Below, piece after piece: positions 50,402 to 58,793 of a stretch of DNA of 64,000 bases; the stretch's first letter is position 1, and the number at the start of each line of letters is the position of its first letter. Source of the stretch: Actinomycetes bacterium (GTDB taxonomy: Bacteria > Actinomycetota > Coriobacteriia > Coriobacteriales > Eggerthellaceae); contig JAEWQO010000012.1 in NCBI GenBank assembly GCA_023460315.1, positions 7,587 through 71,586 on the forward strand, written 5' to 3'. Both the position numbers and the translations under genes were made by a program. The notes under the pieces are model-generated. The model ran no database searches. It was given only the letters and a program-made list of their open reading frames with translations, and was not told the DNA's origin.

Positions 50402-50719
50402 TACCAACCCCTCTCATTTTGGTTGAAACGCTGAATGTGTCCCGGGATGCGTGGCAGGACGAATGCCGAGACAAAAAAATAATATCATTTCTCGCTGAGT
50501 ATGGCTGGAAAACCTTCCGATAGGTTTGCGAGATGGGTCCAGGACGCGCACGGGGCATCTTCTTTGACGAGACGGGTCCTGATGACGTGAGAAAAGGGAG
50601 GGTGACGAGATCGCCTTCGGCATGAAGGTCAAGCAGCTTATCGGGGAAAACGGAACCAATGGCCATGTTATGGGGACCGTGGCTTCGAGGATGGCTGGCG
50701 GGATGTGCCGTGACCTGCC
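50402..50719. other. Leader and upstream region of the purine permease
   Basis: 318 bases without a gene. TATTAT near 50480 is a likely minus-strand -10. A small AAACCT-ATCGG-AAGGTTT hairpin is near 50510-50527. Confidence 0.4.
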
Positions 50720-50983
50720 TTATGCTTGGATGCGCAGCGTGGAGCCCGCTTTCTTGACGGATAGATACGCAAGCCAGAAAAACAAGGCGTTCTCAACGAA
50801 GTTGCGTTCCGTGATGTACACGGGAAAGCTGGGAGAAAAGGCAAAGGGGTCGATGAGCACCATGAGAACCACGTCTTCAGCCATCATGAGCCCGACCAGC
50901 ATTCGATGCAGCCTCTTCAGACCGGCATCGTCCTTCCTGGCTTTCAAACGGCGCAGGCCATACCAGGCGATCCAGACCATCAT
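50720..50983 (-). CDS. Small membrane protein, possibly the remains of a larger gene
   Basis: 87 residues from the first ATG, not recognised. Two hydrophobic stretches are visible (MLVGLMMAEDVVLMVLIDPFAF and FVENALFFWLAYLSV) separated by polar, basic parts. No ribosome site precedes the ATG pair. The same frame stays protein-like upstream to a TAA at about 51051 (RPDRKHVPEGRW, CFYGCRQL), so a non-ATG start or a lost N-terminus is possible. It follows the DUF4064-like gene on the same strand. Confidence 0.35.
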   Translation of the reverse strand: MMVWIAWYGLRRLKARKDDAGLKRLHRMLVGLMMAEDVVLMVLIDPFAFSPSFPVYITERNFVENALFFWLAYLSVKKAGSTLRIQA

Positions 50984-51058
50984 CAGCTGCCGACAGCCAT
51001 AGAAGCACAGTTGCTGCCAACGTCCTTCGGGGACATGCTTCCTGTCAGGCCGTCCGCG

Positions 51059-51538
51059 TTATTGCGACAGGGCGGCTTTCCGCGTCTTGTCGATATACAC
51101 AGCGGAAATGATCAGCAGCACCATGGATATGATGTTGCCCGTCAGAAACGAGGTCACGGCTCCCGCGATGGACCATCCGAACGCGCTGCCGAGTTGCAGA
51201 GGCTTGTCATAGTTGCGCATGCCGAGGATCGAGGCCACCAGCGCGACGAGGGAACAGGCCATGCTCCAGATTACGAAAGCTCCCGCGACGCCGATGCCCA
51301 GGACTGCCAGGTTGAAGACGTCGGTGCTGCTCAGATTCGATGCTTCGAGTTCATTGAGGGCGTTCGGATTGCTGTGGATTCCCGCTGCAGCCGAGTTAGC
51401 AATATCAGGGTTGACCAGGGCAGCGCTTCCGATGCCCAAGAAGAGGAGGACAAGTAGACATCCGGCAATGGCGAGGGCGGACAGAACCAACACGGCGATG
51501 CTGAGTCCGCGGACTATCCGCGCGTCTGAGTTCGGCAT
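51059..51538 (-). CDS. Small four-helix membrane protein (DUF4064-like)
   Basis: 159 residues; ATG 51538 behind AAAGGAAG, with the frame upstream lacking a site. Four hydrophobic helices: GLSIAVLVLSALAIAGCLLVLLFL, VFNLAVLGIGVAGAFVIWSMACSLVALVASILGM (two), and FLTGNIISMVLLIISAVYI. An extracytoplasmic loop of ~40 residues lies between helices 1 and 2. The pattern resembles DUF4064/DUF308-like small proteins; the function is unknown. It is divergent from the iron alcohol dehydrogenase gene. Confidence 0.7.
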   Translation of the reverse strand: MPNSDARIVRGLSIAVLVLSALAIAGCLLVLLFLGIGSAALVNPDIANSAAAGIHSNPNALNELEASNLSSTDVFNLAVLGIGVAGAFVIWSMACSLVALVASILGMRNYDKPLQLGSAFGWSIAGAVTSFLTGNIISMVLLIISAVYIDKTRKAALSQ

Positions 51539-51668
51539 GGTGGCTTCCTTTCGGGAGACGATGAGGTGAGCGTGTGTGCTATGCTCAAGATTGTACGGCA
51601 CGAGGCGGTTTGCCGCGTTGAATTGAAGGTAACGTTTCCGTCAAAGCGGGAAGAGAGATGATGGGGAT

Positions 51669-52844
51669 ATGGAGAATTTCGAATTTGTATCGCCGACGCA
51701 TTTCGTGTTTGGGAAGGGTGCCGAAGAGCAGGTTGGGGCAAAGCTGTCCGAGCGTGGCGCAAAAAAGGTGCTGCTCCATTATGGCGGACAAAGCGCGGTG
51801 CGAAGCGGGCTTGTCGATCGGGTCAAGGCCTCCCTTGCTGCTCGGGGAATCGAATGTGTTGAATTGGGGGGCGTCCGTCCCAATCCGGAGATATCTTTAG
51901 TTCGTGAAGGTGTGAAGACCTGCAGGAGTGAGGGCATTGACTGGGTGCTTGCCGTCGGAGGAGGTTCCGTCATCGACTCGGCGAAGGCCGTTGCCGTGGG
52001 CGCGGGCTATGACGGTGATGTCTGGGATTTCTTCGAGACCCAACGTCAGACCGATGACGTGTTGCCTCTTGCGGTGGTGCTCACTATCCCGGCGGCCGGA
52101 AGCGAAGCCTCAAAGAACACGGTCATCTCGAATGATGAGCTGGGCATGAAATCAGGGTACTCGAACAACGCGCAGCGCCCGAAACTGGCCTTCATGAATC
52201 CCGAACTCACATTCACCCTGCCGCCCTATCAGACGGCTGCCGGGCTGACCGACATGTTCTGTCACCTCTTGGAGCGGTTCTTCGATGACTTGGGGGCTGT
52301 GCCGGTCACGGACAATCTGTGCCTGTCGCTCATGAAGACGGTGCGTGCGGAAGCTCCCTGCGTCATGGTCGACCCCGAAAACTATGATGCGCGTGCGAAC
52401 GTCATGTGGGCCGGCATGCTGTGCCATCAGGGGCTGGCAGGTGTCGGCCGCCATGAGGATTGGGCCACGCATGGCTTGGAGCACGAGCTGTCTGCCCTTG
52501 ATCCCCACATCACGCATGGAGCGGGTCTGGCCGCGCTGTTTCCCGCATGGATGGAATACGTCCATGGCGAGAATCCCGCGCGTTTTGCCTTTTACGGCCG
52601 CGAGGTGTTTGGGCTTGCTTCCACGGGAGACGTTGAGGCCGACGCGCTGAGCGCTATCGACGAGACCCGGTCTTTTTTCGCGTCAATCGGGATGCCGACG
52701 ACATTGACCGAGCTTGACGTTGAAGAGGAGGACATCGAACGAATGATTCCCACGCTGAGAGCGAACAGGGGGGATTCGTTCGGAAGCTTCAAGAAGCTCG
52801 ATATGGATGATGCCCGGGCCATCTATCGCATTGCGCTCTCCTGA
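51669..52844 (+). CDS. Iron-containing alcohol dehydrogenase (BdhA/YqhD-like)
   Basis: 391 residues, ATG 51669. FVFGKGAEEQVGAKL opens the Rossmann part. WVLAVGGGSVIDSAKAVAVGA binds NAD(P)H, and LPLAVVLTIPAAGSEASKNTVI is the phosphate-binding strand-turn. Metal ligands are in TAAGLTDMFCHLLERFF, GRHEDWATHGLEHELSA and HITHGAGLAALFPAWMEY. It resembles butanol dehydrogenase/YqhD, reducing aldehydes with NADPH. In this genome it could work against the same aldehyde pool as the AOR, but it is 12 kb away and has its own unit. Confidence 0.93.
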   Translation: MENFEFVSPTHFVFGKGAEEQVGAKLSERGAKKVLLHYGGQSAVRSGLVDRVKASLAARGIECVELGGVRPNPEISLVREGVKTCRSEGIDWVLAVGGGSVIDSAKAVAVGAGYDGDVWDFFETQRQTDDVLPLAVVLTIPAAGSEASKNTVISNDELGMKSGYSNNAQRPKLAFMNPELTFTLPPYQTAAGLTDMFCHLLERFFDDLGAVPVTDNLCLSLMKTVRAEAPCVMVDPENYDARANVMWAGMLCHQGLAGVGRHEDWATHGLEHELSALDPHITHGAGLAALFPAWMEYVHGENPARFAFYGREVFGLASTGDVEADALSAIDETRSFFASIGMPTTLTELDVEEEDIERMIPTLRANRGDSFGSFKKLDMDDARAIYRIALS

Positions 52845-53247
52845 GCGTCTGTGTGGGCTCCGCGCCCCGATGTTTCGGGAAGCGCTGAAGGAGGCGGGGA
52901 GGCGGGATGGTCGGCCGGATGGGTCCTGCGCGGGACCGATGTCAGCGCAGGGCCACCAACCCGCCAACTTGCCATCCATTAATCCGCCAACCGCTATTCT
53001 CTATTCGCAACTTGCTACGCATTAACTTGCCGCTTGCCACCTGCCAATCCATTGGCCTATCGCCTTATCAATGTACCGTCCATCAATCCACTCACCTGCC
53101 GCCCCTCAGCCTCTCAGCCCCTGAGCTACCAAGCTCACCTCCACCAAGTCCACCAAGTTCGCCAATCCACCAAGCTCACCAAGTCCAAGAAAGTCGTTCC
53201 TGAATTCCGTAGACTTGGTGGTGCGGCCGAGTGAATCGCCATCCGAT

Positions 53248-53384
53248 GCCGCGAACGCGCGAAATGGCAAGGTTTGCGATCCCTATGCTCTATCTATATA
53301 TCAGCGTCAGATCAAAAAGCCTGCTCAGATGTGTGGTGAAATAATCTGCGAACGCAAGGCCTTGCCATTTCGCGCGTTCGCGGC
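53248..53384. repeat. Long inverted repeat (25-bp arms)
   Basis: 53248-53272 is the exact inverse of 53360-53384, with arms containing GCGAACGCGCGAAATGGCAA. The 87-base interior is AT-richer than its surroundings and pairs further in part (TTTGCG/CGCAAG). It looks like a dispersed miniature element. Confidence 0.75.
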
Positions 53385-53403
53385 TCGAGGGAGAGCGATC
53401 TGG

Positions 53404-53515
53404 CGAGTCACCGATCCGGCCCGAGAAAGGGCGATCTGTCGAGCCATCGATCTGGCACGAGGCAGGGCGATCCGACGAGTCACCGATCCGGCCCGAGGCA
53501 GGGCGAGTCACCGAC
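53404..53515. repeat. 36-bp tandem repeat, three units
   Basis: Units start at 53404, 53440 and 53476 with CGAGYCAYCGATCYGGCMCG, separated by GAGGCAGGGCGATC-like parts. It abuts the inverted repeat and precedes the lrgB stop. Confidence 0.7.
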
Positions 53516-53547
53516 GCATCCCGAGACGGCCACTGGTGACTCCTGGC

Positions 53548-54237
53548 TTACAGCACCGAAGTCGCCACAATGACGATGGCGGTGGTCAACAGGCCTGACA
53601 CCGCGATGGAGACGCCGCTCATGGCTCCTTCCAGCTGGCCCATTTCAAGAGCCTTCGTCGTTCCCACCGCGTGGCTGCACGTGCCGATGGCGACACCTTT
53701 CGCAATGCCGTCGCGCACATGAAACACCCGACTCATGAGAGGTGCGGTTATCGCTCCCAGAATGCCTGTGATGATGACGGCGGCGACCGTGATGGACGTG
53801 ATGCCTCCCAGCTGCTGGGAAACTGCGATGGCGATGGGGGTCGTCACTGACTTGGGCACAAATGAGAGCGCCAGCGAATCGCCCAGTCCCAGAAGCATGC
53901 AGAGCGTGTAGGCGCTCACCATGGAGACGACTGATCCTACCAGACAACCAGCGAATATCGGTATGAAGTGCTCCTTGAGCACCTGGCGCTGGCGGTAGAC
54001 CGAATAGGCGAGCGCAACGGTGGCCGGTCCGAGGAAGAAGGAGATGGCCTGTACGCTTTGCTCATAGGAGTCAAGAGGTATGTGCAGCACGCCGAGAGCC
54101 GCAATTATGAGCACGACGGTGACAAGCAAAGGATTGAGCAGAGGAGAATGCACCTTCTCGTAGAGAAGCACGGACAACTTGAACACGCCAAACGACAATG
54201 CCGTTCCGATGGCAAGGATCAGGATGGATGACAGCAT
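53548..54237 (-). CDS. lrgB: LrgB/CidB-family membrane protein
   Basis: 229 residues, ATG 54237, two bases after the lrgA stop. Six to seven hydrophobic helices with family motifs: SPLLNPLLVTVVLIIAAL, FLGPATVALAYSVYRQR, LSFVPKSVTTPIAIAVSQQLGG and GIAKGVAIGTCSHAVGTTKALEMGQLEGAMSGVSI. LrgAB/CidAB proteins influence murein hydrolase activity and lysis, and some relatives export pyruvate or glycolate. It is the second gene of the lrgA-lrgB unit. Confidence 0.92.
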   Translation of the reverse strand: MLSSILILAIGTALSFGVFKLSVLLYEKVHSPLLNPLLVTVVLIIAALGVLHIPLDSYEQSVQAISFFLGPATVALAYSVYRQRQVLKEHFIPIFAGCLVGSVVSMVSAYTLCMLLGLGDSLALSFVPKSVTTPIAIAVSQQLGGITSITVAAVIITGILGAITAPLMSRVFHVRDGIAKGVAIGTCSHAVGTTKALEMGQLEGAMSGVSIAVSGLLTTAIVIVATSVL

Positions 54238-54239
54238 GC

Positions 54240-54737
54240 TCAGCGAACCTCTCCACCGTCGGAAGCGCGACGCGCGGTCCGTCTCGCCAGCAACCGGGAG
54301 ACAAGGATAACCGTGTACGAGGTGGCAAGAAACACCAGCACAGTAGTGATGACACAGACGAATGCGAACTTCGCCGCATTGTCTTCCAGAAGCGAGATGC
54401 AGCCCATAATGGCCACGCCGGCCGGGATGAAGAACAGCGACATGTTGTCAAGGAGGTAGTCGCAGGCGTGATCCACGTGCCGAGGCTTCAACGCTCCCGT
54501 CCCCAGCAAGGCGAGCAGCAGCACCATGCCAAGGATGTTGCCGGGCAGCGATAGGGGTAAGATGCTGGCTATCCCGCATCCCACCGCATAGACGGCTACG
54601 AGCAAGCCCAGTTGAAGGGCAAAGCGAAGAACGCGTTTGCCGGTTGTCTTTGCCTTTGATCTGAAGGCGCCGAACCGATTGGCCTGCAAGGGTACACGTT
54701 CAGAAGCGCCGCGTGCGGCGTCGATGGCCTGTTTCAC
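54240..54737 (-). CDS. lrgA: LrgA/CidA-family holin-like protein
   Basis: 165 residues from GTG 54737 (AAAGGA at eight bases). A ~35-residue basic N-terminus precedes four helices: FALQLGLLVAVYAVGCGIASIL, LPGNILGMVLLLALLGTGAL, YLLDNMSLFFIPAGVAIMGC and FVCVITTVLVFLATSYTVILVSRLL. PLSLPGNILGM and MSLFFIPAGV are the LrgA signatures. It is co-transcribed with lrgB. A very stable hairpin lies in the leader 25 bases before the start. Confidence 0.9.
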   Translation of the reverse strand: MKQAIDAARGASERVPLQANRFGAFRSKAKTTGKRVLRFALQLGLLVAVYAVGCGIASILPLSLPGNILGMVLLLALLGTGALKPRHVDHACDYLLDNMSLFFIPAGVAIMGCISLLEDNAAKFAFVCVITTVLVFLATSYTVILVSRLLARRTARRASDGGEVR

Positions 54738-54761
54738 GATGAGAATCCTTTAGTGATGTAG

Positions 54762-54808
54762 GGACTCTGGCGGCGTGCGAAAGTGCCGTCCGCACGCCGC
54801 CAGAGTCC
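54762..54808 (-). promoter_or_regulatory. Stable hairpin in the lrgAB leader
   Basis: Perfect 18-bp stem (54762-54779 with 54791-54808), no U tract after it, ending 24 bases before the GTG start. A minus-strand TACAAT (54834-54839) would start transcription near 54827, placing the hairpin inside the leader. Confidence 0.6.
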
Positions 54809-54839
54809 AAAATCTGTCAGTGTTCGCCCTCTATTGTAG

Positions 54840-55209
54840 GACCGGCTGATGTTCGATCCAGTCTCGGTCCGAGTTTTTACGTGAACGACACAGCGTCTCA
54901 CGAGAACGACACGAAACGTTGGCATGAGCGGTTGCCGACGCTCCGGGAACGGTGGTCGGCGCGTCGCAGAGAGACTGCGGCGTGGAGGTTGGCAGTGACG
55001 AGGGACTTGGGGGAAAGGGCCCTCCCTCGACGAGCGGCCTGGATGGAGAAAGGGCCGGTTGGAGTCCTCGGAGGTTTTCATTTCGTTCCAGCAGGGGGAG
55101 GGAAGGAATCGGCCCAACTTTTGACTGGGCCGATTTCAAATGGTTGCTAGGTGAGCCCTCAGTGCAACAGACGAGGGCGAACAGACGAGGACGCCCTGTG
55201 TCGGCAGGG
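54840..55209. other. Gene-free region between lrgA and the YvlD-like gene
   Basis: 370 bases with no supported gene. It holds the terminator of the minus-strand YvlD-like gene (AATCGGCCCA/TGGGCCGATT, 55107-55116 with 55126-55135) and a short GCCCTG/CAGGGC stem at its stop codon (55193-55210). Confidence 0.55.
55107..55135 (-). terminator. Terminator of the YvlD-like gene
   Basis: Perfect 10-bp stem with a 9-base loop, 75 bases after the stop. Confidence 0.6.
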
Positions 55210-55581
55210 CTATTTCTTTGCGCCGACCAGGGAATTCACCAAAGCAGAGACGACGCTGATAACAATGCTGGCGACAAAGGCACTGCCAAACGAGCCAATA
55301 ACCAGACCCACTTGGAAAATGCCATTAGCCAGCCAAGCGGCAATGTAAAGCATGAGCGTGTTGACCACCACGTAGAAGATGCCCAGCGTGATGACGGTGA
55401 TGGGCAGGCTGAGTATCTGCATGAGAGGCTTGATGCTGATGTTGATGAGGGACAGGATCAGGCCAAAGAGGGCAATGCCAACCCATGCGTCGGATCCTCC
55501 GAGCAGTTCAATTCCGGGCACAATCCATACGGCGACGCCGACGGCAATGGCTGTCACAAGCCAGCGAATGATGAAGTTCAT
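55210..55581 (-). CDS. Phage-holin superfamily IV / YvlD-like membrane protein
   Basis: 123 residues, ATG 55581 behind GGAAAGGA. Four helices: FIIRWLVTAIAVGVAVWIVPGI, WVGIALFGLILSLINISIKPLMQIL, PITVITLGIFYVVVNTLMLYIAAWLA and VIGSFGSAFVASIVISVVSALVNSLV. This is the Pfam Phage_holin_4_2 pattern (YvlD), a chromosomal envelope protein in many Gram-positives despite the name. The NISIKPLMQILSLPITVITLG segment is highly conserved. There are no phage genes nearby. Confidence 0.88.
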   Translation of the reverse strand: MNFIIRWLVTAIAVGVAVWIVPGIELLGGSDAWVGIALFGLILSLINISIKPLMQILSLPITVITLGIFYVVVNTLMLYIAAWLANGIFQVGLVIGSFGSAFVASIVISVVSALVNSLVGAKK

Positions 55582-56434
55582 ACGTGCGTCCTTTCCGTGG
55601 AAGACAAAGTTCTCGCACTATAGCATACCGCCATATACCGTCCTGGCTAGGGGGCGAAAGGTTATGCAAACGTCAAGCGTTCAAGCGCAAGATTGAACGG
55701 GAATCCCCTTTGCGCCTGAGTTTGGGACGGTTGAGTTTTGGCTGTACGCCTTCCTCGGGTTCTTTGATTTCTCTTCAAGCTATTGCGGGACCATTCAACA
55801 GCTCCTTTGCAGACCCTAGCTGCAATAGATGGATGAAGCGCAAGGGGCCCGAAGCTGGCCCAGAGCTGTCTGGTCTTCGTGTCACTTCGAATTCAAACTG
55901 AGGTAGGTTTCGTGCTTGGTGCATGCTGTGCCATCTGAAATTCCCTCTGTTTGCAACGAACGCCTAAAATGCATGGAATTCTCTGGCATGTCGGTAGGTA
56001 TATTAGAAACGGAAGAGCGCGAACAGGACTGATGCAGCCCATCGTCTTTGACGGAAGCCGGATTTCGCGATTTCCGATGTTGAAACCTTCTTTTATCGTC
56101 CCTTTGACGTTGAGATTCATACATTTTAGGCGTTCGTTGCCTTTTTGGGAGTTCTTGATGGCAGGCAGAAAGGAAAGACGTGTCCAGCGAATCAAGAAAA
56201 AGTGGATGATAGGGAATGTTCGATCCGCCACTGCTCCGTGAGCCAGATGTCAGCACAGCAGCAGATTATGCCGCAGAGAGACAATCGCGAATCCAGCATG
56301 GTTCCACGAGGAATCTAGCAGAAACTCAGTAGAAATGAAACGTGGATACAGCAAGAAAAAAACTGCATTTGAAATGGCATTTTATTATAATTTGTCATCT
56401 TCAAAAAATGCTCGAAGCATGTTAATCTGCGGCC
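55582..56434. other. Gene-free region with inverted-repeat element copy A
   Basis: 853 bases. The only organised structure is the element at 55953-56140. From 56290 to the next gene the sequence is clearly AT-rich with A-runs; no ribosome site precedes the following ATG. Nothing else is supported. Confidence 0.55.
55953..56140. repeat. Inverted-repeat element, copy A
   Basis: GCAACGAACGCCTAAAAT (55953-55970) is exactly inverted at 56123-56140, and pairing continues with few mismatches to about 25 bp. The right end is followed by CTTTTT. Total length 188 bases. A related copy lies at 57605-57782. Confidence 0.75.
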
Positions 56435-57433
56435 ATGGCAGTCTATATAGCATATTCATCCGCCTTACGATATTGGCGATTCCGTTACCGCTCAAACAAA
56501 AAGCGGTGTCGCGTCACATTGCCCTTTGGATCATCGGACATGCAAAAGGCAAGTTTGAAGCCTTCGAAAAAAGATGTTGATGCACTCGTCGACCTGATGC
56601 CTGAAATGTTGGCTCCTCCTTTTCATCTTCTATTTCCGGATCGAGACTCCCGATGCACCGATGATCGCGTCATCTGCCATACCTGTACCGTTTCACTGCC
56701 AGAAGGATCGTTCGTGAAGATTGGACCGAGCGTGTTCATGGCGTCTCCCGAGCTTTGCTATGTACAGCTTTCGACGTCTATGTCTTTTCCCGCCTACGTG
56801 CAATTGGGTTACGAGTTGTGTGGCGAATATCGTCTACGTTATGGCATCGCTGGAAAAGCAAGCGATGCTCGCGCAATAACCAGCACACGCGCTTTGGGAG
56901 TATTTTTAAGAAAGACTCCTCGGATGAAAGGAAGCAAAAATGCTCGGCGTGCGCTTGCTTTTCTTTGCAATGGATCAAAATCGCCGATGGAGACGGATAT
57001 TGCAATACTGTTGTGTTTTCCTATAAGGATGGGCGGGTACGGGCTGTCAAAGCCTTTGTTGAACCAGCGATACGACGTAGAAAAGAACCGGCGCAGCATC
57101 TTGCCTCAGGCCCACTTTGCTCTTGATCTTTACTGGCCAGCATCAAAAATTGGGCTTGAATATGACAGTAGAGAAAGACATAGCGGCACGTTAGCTATCG
57201 CGCACGATGCCATTCGTCGAAACGGCATTGAGCACTGCGGCATACGAGTGGTCACGATGACTCCACAGCAGGCAATGGACCCGATTGAGTTTGATCGGAT
57301 CGGCCAGATACTTTCGCAGGAAACTGGGAAGCGCCCCTATTCGGCCACGAGGGACTGGACTGGCAAGCGCACGGAACTTCGGAATACCTTGTTTGTGCGG
57401 TTCAGGGACAATCAGACGCACTCTATGGGGTAA
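56435..57433 (+). CDS. Putative nuclease-fold protein of unknown function (DUF559/AbiEi-like C-terminus)
   Basis: 332 residues from ATG 56435, which has no ribosome site. AVYIAYSSALRYWRFRYRS opens it. FVKIGPSVFMASPELCYVQLS in the middle resembles regulator/antitoxin-like proteins that check a substrate. The C-terminal third, ALDLYWPASKIGLEYDSRERH...IAHDAIRRNGIEHCGIRVVTMTP, follows the pattern of Vsr/DUF559-type PD-(D/E)xK nucleases (DLxWP...GxEYDxxxH, then a long helix and VxTxT). The composition is more AT-rich than its neighbours, and it stands alone between two copies of an inverted-repeat element. A DNA-cutting or defence role is only a guess. Confidence 0.65.
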   Translation: MAVYIAYSSALRYWRFRYRSNKKRCRVTLPFGSSDMQKASLKPSKKDVDALVDLMPEMLAPPFHLLFPDRDSRCTDDRVICHTCTVSLPEGSFVKIGPSVFMASPELCYVQLSTSMSFPAYVQLGYELCGEYRLRYGIAGKASDARAITSTRALGVFLRKTPRMKGSKNARRALAFLCNGSKSPMETDIAILLCFPIRMGGYGLSKPLLNQRYDVEKNRRSILPQAHFALDLYWPASKIGLEYDSRERHSGTLAIAHDAIRRNGIEHCGIRVVTMTPQQAMDPIEFDRIGQILSQETGKRPYSATRDWTGKRTELRNTLFVRFRDNQTHSMG

Positions 57434-58016
57434 GGGCTGTCGGCAAAGGAATCACCCTGTCGTTTTTGTCGATAGAGGGGTAGTGGCAAACTTGAAGCCC
57501 GCATTCTCCCATTCTCGATCAACGCATTGCGATGTGTGTTTCCGGATATCCAAGGGAGGATTCAGAACGTCGCACCCCGCGTGCCATCCACTTTTCCTTT
57601 TTCTGCAACGAACGCCTGAAATGCATGTTTCTTCCATCCAGAAAGTGCATATTGACGTTAAAGGGAAACGAGAGACATTCATAAGGCCTGTTGGAAGATC
57701 CGGGCATTATGAATGTCTCCCATAATGGTCTCGATGTCGCTGTTGTGGATGCGAAAACTTACGCATTTCAGGCGTTCGTTGCTTTTTCTTGATTGAGCGA
57801 TGCCGCAGGGATTTTAGGCTAGCCCGTCATAACGTGCCTCCGCCACACGCTTTATCGAACTGCTCCGTTGGTCATCTTGCGGTGGGACTATGTCGGGCTA
57901 TTCGGTGACGGGTTTGAGTCTCGCGGGATCGTCGATGTTCGAGGAGCGGCCTGGGTCGAGACCGGGGTTGCTGTCCAATGCGCAAGGTCCAATCCCACAG
58001 GCCTTCCGTTGCGACT
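57434..58016. other. Gene-free region with inverted-repeat element copy B
   Basis: 583 bases. The element at 57605-57782 is the only structured part. The stretch 57790-58016 shows nothing beyond a possible shared terminator zone for the minus-strand gene ending at 58017. Confidence 0.55.
57605..57782. repeat. Inverted-repeat element, copy B
   Basis: GCAACGAACGCCTGAAATGC (57605-57624) is exactly inverted at 57763-57782, followed by TTTTTCTTG. The ends match copy A except for one base, while the interiors differ. Total length 178 bases. Confidence 0.75.
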
Positions 58017-58793
58017 TCAGAAGCGCAGCGAGAGGCAGCTCAAGCCGCCATCGAGTTTTCGATATTCCGACGTGTCGACGGTCAGTGTCTCGTATCCGGC
58101 ATCTTGAATGGACGTGAGGACGGCTGGATAGCCTTCGGGCACGATGACCCGGCCGTTGACCCAGATGCAGTTGGCGGCGTAGGCCTCCTCTTCAGGGATC
58201 TCGATCTTGTCGAACTTCTGGAAGTCGGGTTTCTCAACGAACTCCCCGGACACCAGCATGGTGTTGTTCTCAAGGTAGTTCACGCCGGTTTTGAGATGAA
58301 GCACGTGTTCGAGCGGAACCTCGGATCCGCTGAGCCCCCAGCTCTCAAGGATGTCGATGAACTGTCGGATGCCTTCCTCGTTGGTGCGGGCTGATCGGCC
58401 GACGTAAAAGTGGTCGCCAACCATCATGACATCGCCGCCTTCGAGCGTGCCGGGGTCGGAGATGCGCGCGATGTGCTCGTCGTCGAAAAAGGCGCGAACA
58501 GCGGGTTCTATCTCGATTTTCTCTCCATTTCTGCTGGCGGCACCCGGATTGGTGATGATGGCTCCCCTGCTGGTGATGACTGCCGGATCTTCGACGAAAC
58601 ATGAGTCGGGGAACTGTTCGAGGGGAGGCAGCACCGTCACGTCGACACCGCATGTCTTCAGTGCGTCGATGTAGTCGTCATGTTGCTTGAGCGCGAGGTC
58701 GTAGTCGGGTTTACCAAGCTCGGGGGCTGAGGTGATGCCCTCTATCAGCGATCTTGCCGGACGGCGGACGATGGCATTCTTGAACTGGGTCAT
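58017..58793 (-). CDS. Dimethylarginine dimethylaminohydrolase-like amidinotransferase-fold enzyme
   Basis: 258 residues, ATG 58793 behind GAGGAG. The motifs match DDAH: FPDSCFVEDPAVI, AIITNPGAASRNGE, PGTLEGGDVMMVGDHFYVGRSARTNEEGI, VLHLKTGVNYLENNTMLVSGEF, with the active-site His, and the C-terminal nucleophile Cys253 in KLDGGLSCLSLRF. DDAH converts methylated arginine to citrulline plus dimethylamine; close relatives act as arginine deiminase or on other guanidines. The substrate specificity is inferred. It is monocistronic. Confidence 0.9.
   Translation of the reverse strand: MTQFKNAIVRRPARSLIEGITSAPELGKPDYDLALKQHDDYIDALKTCGVDVTVLPPLEQFPDSCFVEDPAVITSRGAIITNPGAASRNGEKIEIEPAVRAFFDDEHIARISDPGTLEGGDVMMVGDHFYVGRSARTNEEGIRQFIDILESWGLSGSEVPLEHVLHLKTGVNYLENNTMLVSGEFVEKPDFQKFDKIEIPEEEAYAANCIWVNGRVIVPEGYPAVLTSIQDAGYETLTVDTSEYRKLDGGLSCLSLRF

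Larger units (their letters stand above)
52845..53547. other. Repeat-rich gene-free region
   Basis: No supported gene. Left part (about 52958-53215): C-rich, G-poor degenerate repeats of CCACCAAG type. Right part: a 25-bp inverted repeat and a 36-bp tandem repeat (separate entries). An open frame across the right part on the plus strand has neither ribosome site nor domain. Confidence 0.6.

Noticed and set aside
50408..50640. Purine riboswitch upstream of the NCS2 permease
   Set aside because: The conserved junction and loop sequences of the purine aptamer could not be found; only a small hairpin is visible.
53404..53515. CRISPR-like array
   Set aside because: Repeats are directly contiguous with no spacers and no cas genes are nearby.
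53215..53598. Plus-strand open frame with a 12-residue protein repeat (DPARGRA)
   Set aside because: The periodicity comes from the 36-bp DNA repeat and the frame crosses the inverted-repeat element; no ribosome site, and it runs into the lrgB gene on the other strand.
55210..55581. Prophage, suggested by the holin-superfamily protein and by LrgA/LrgB
   Set aside because: No integrase, terminase, capsid or tail genes are present; these are chromosomal envelope protein families.
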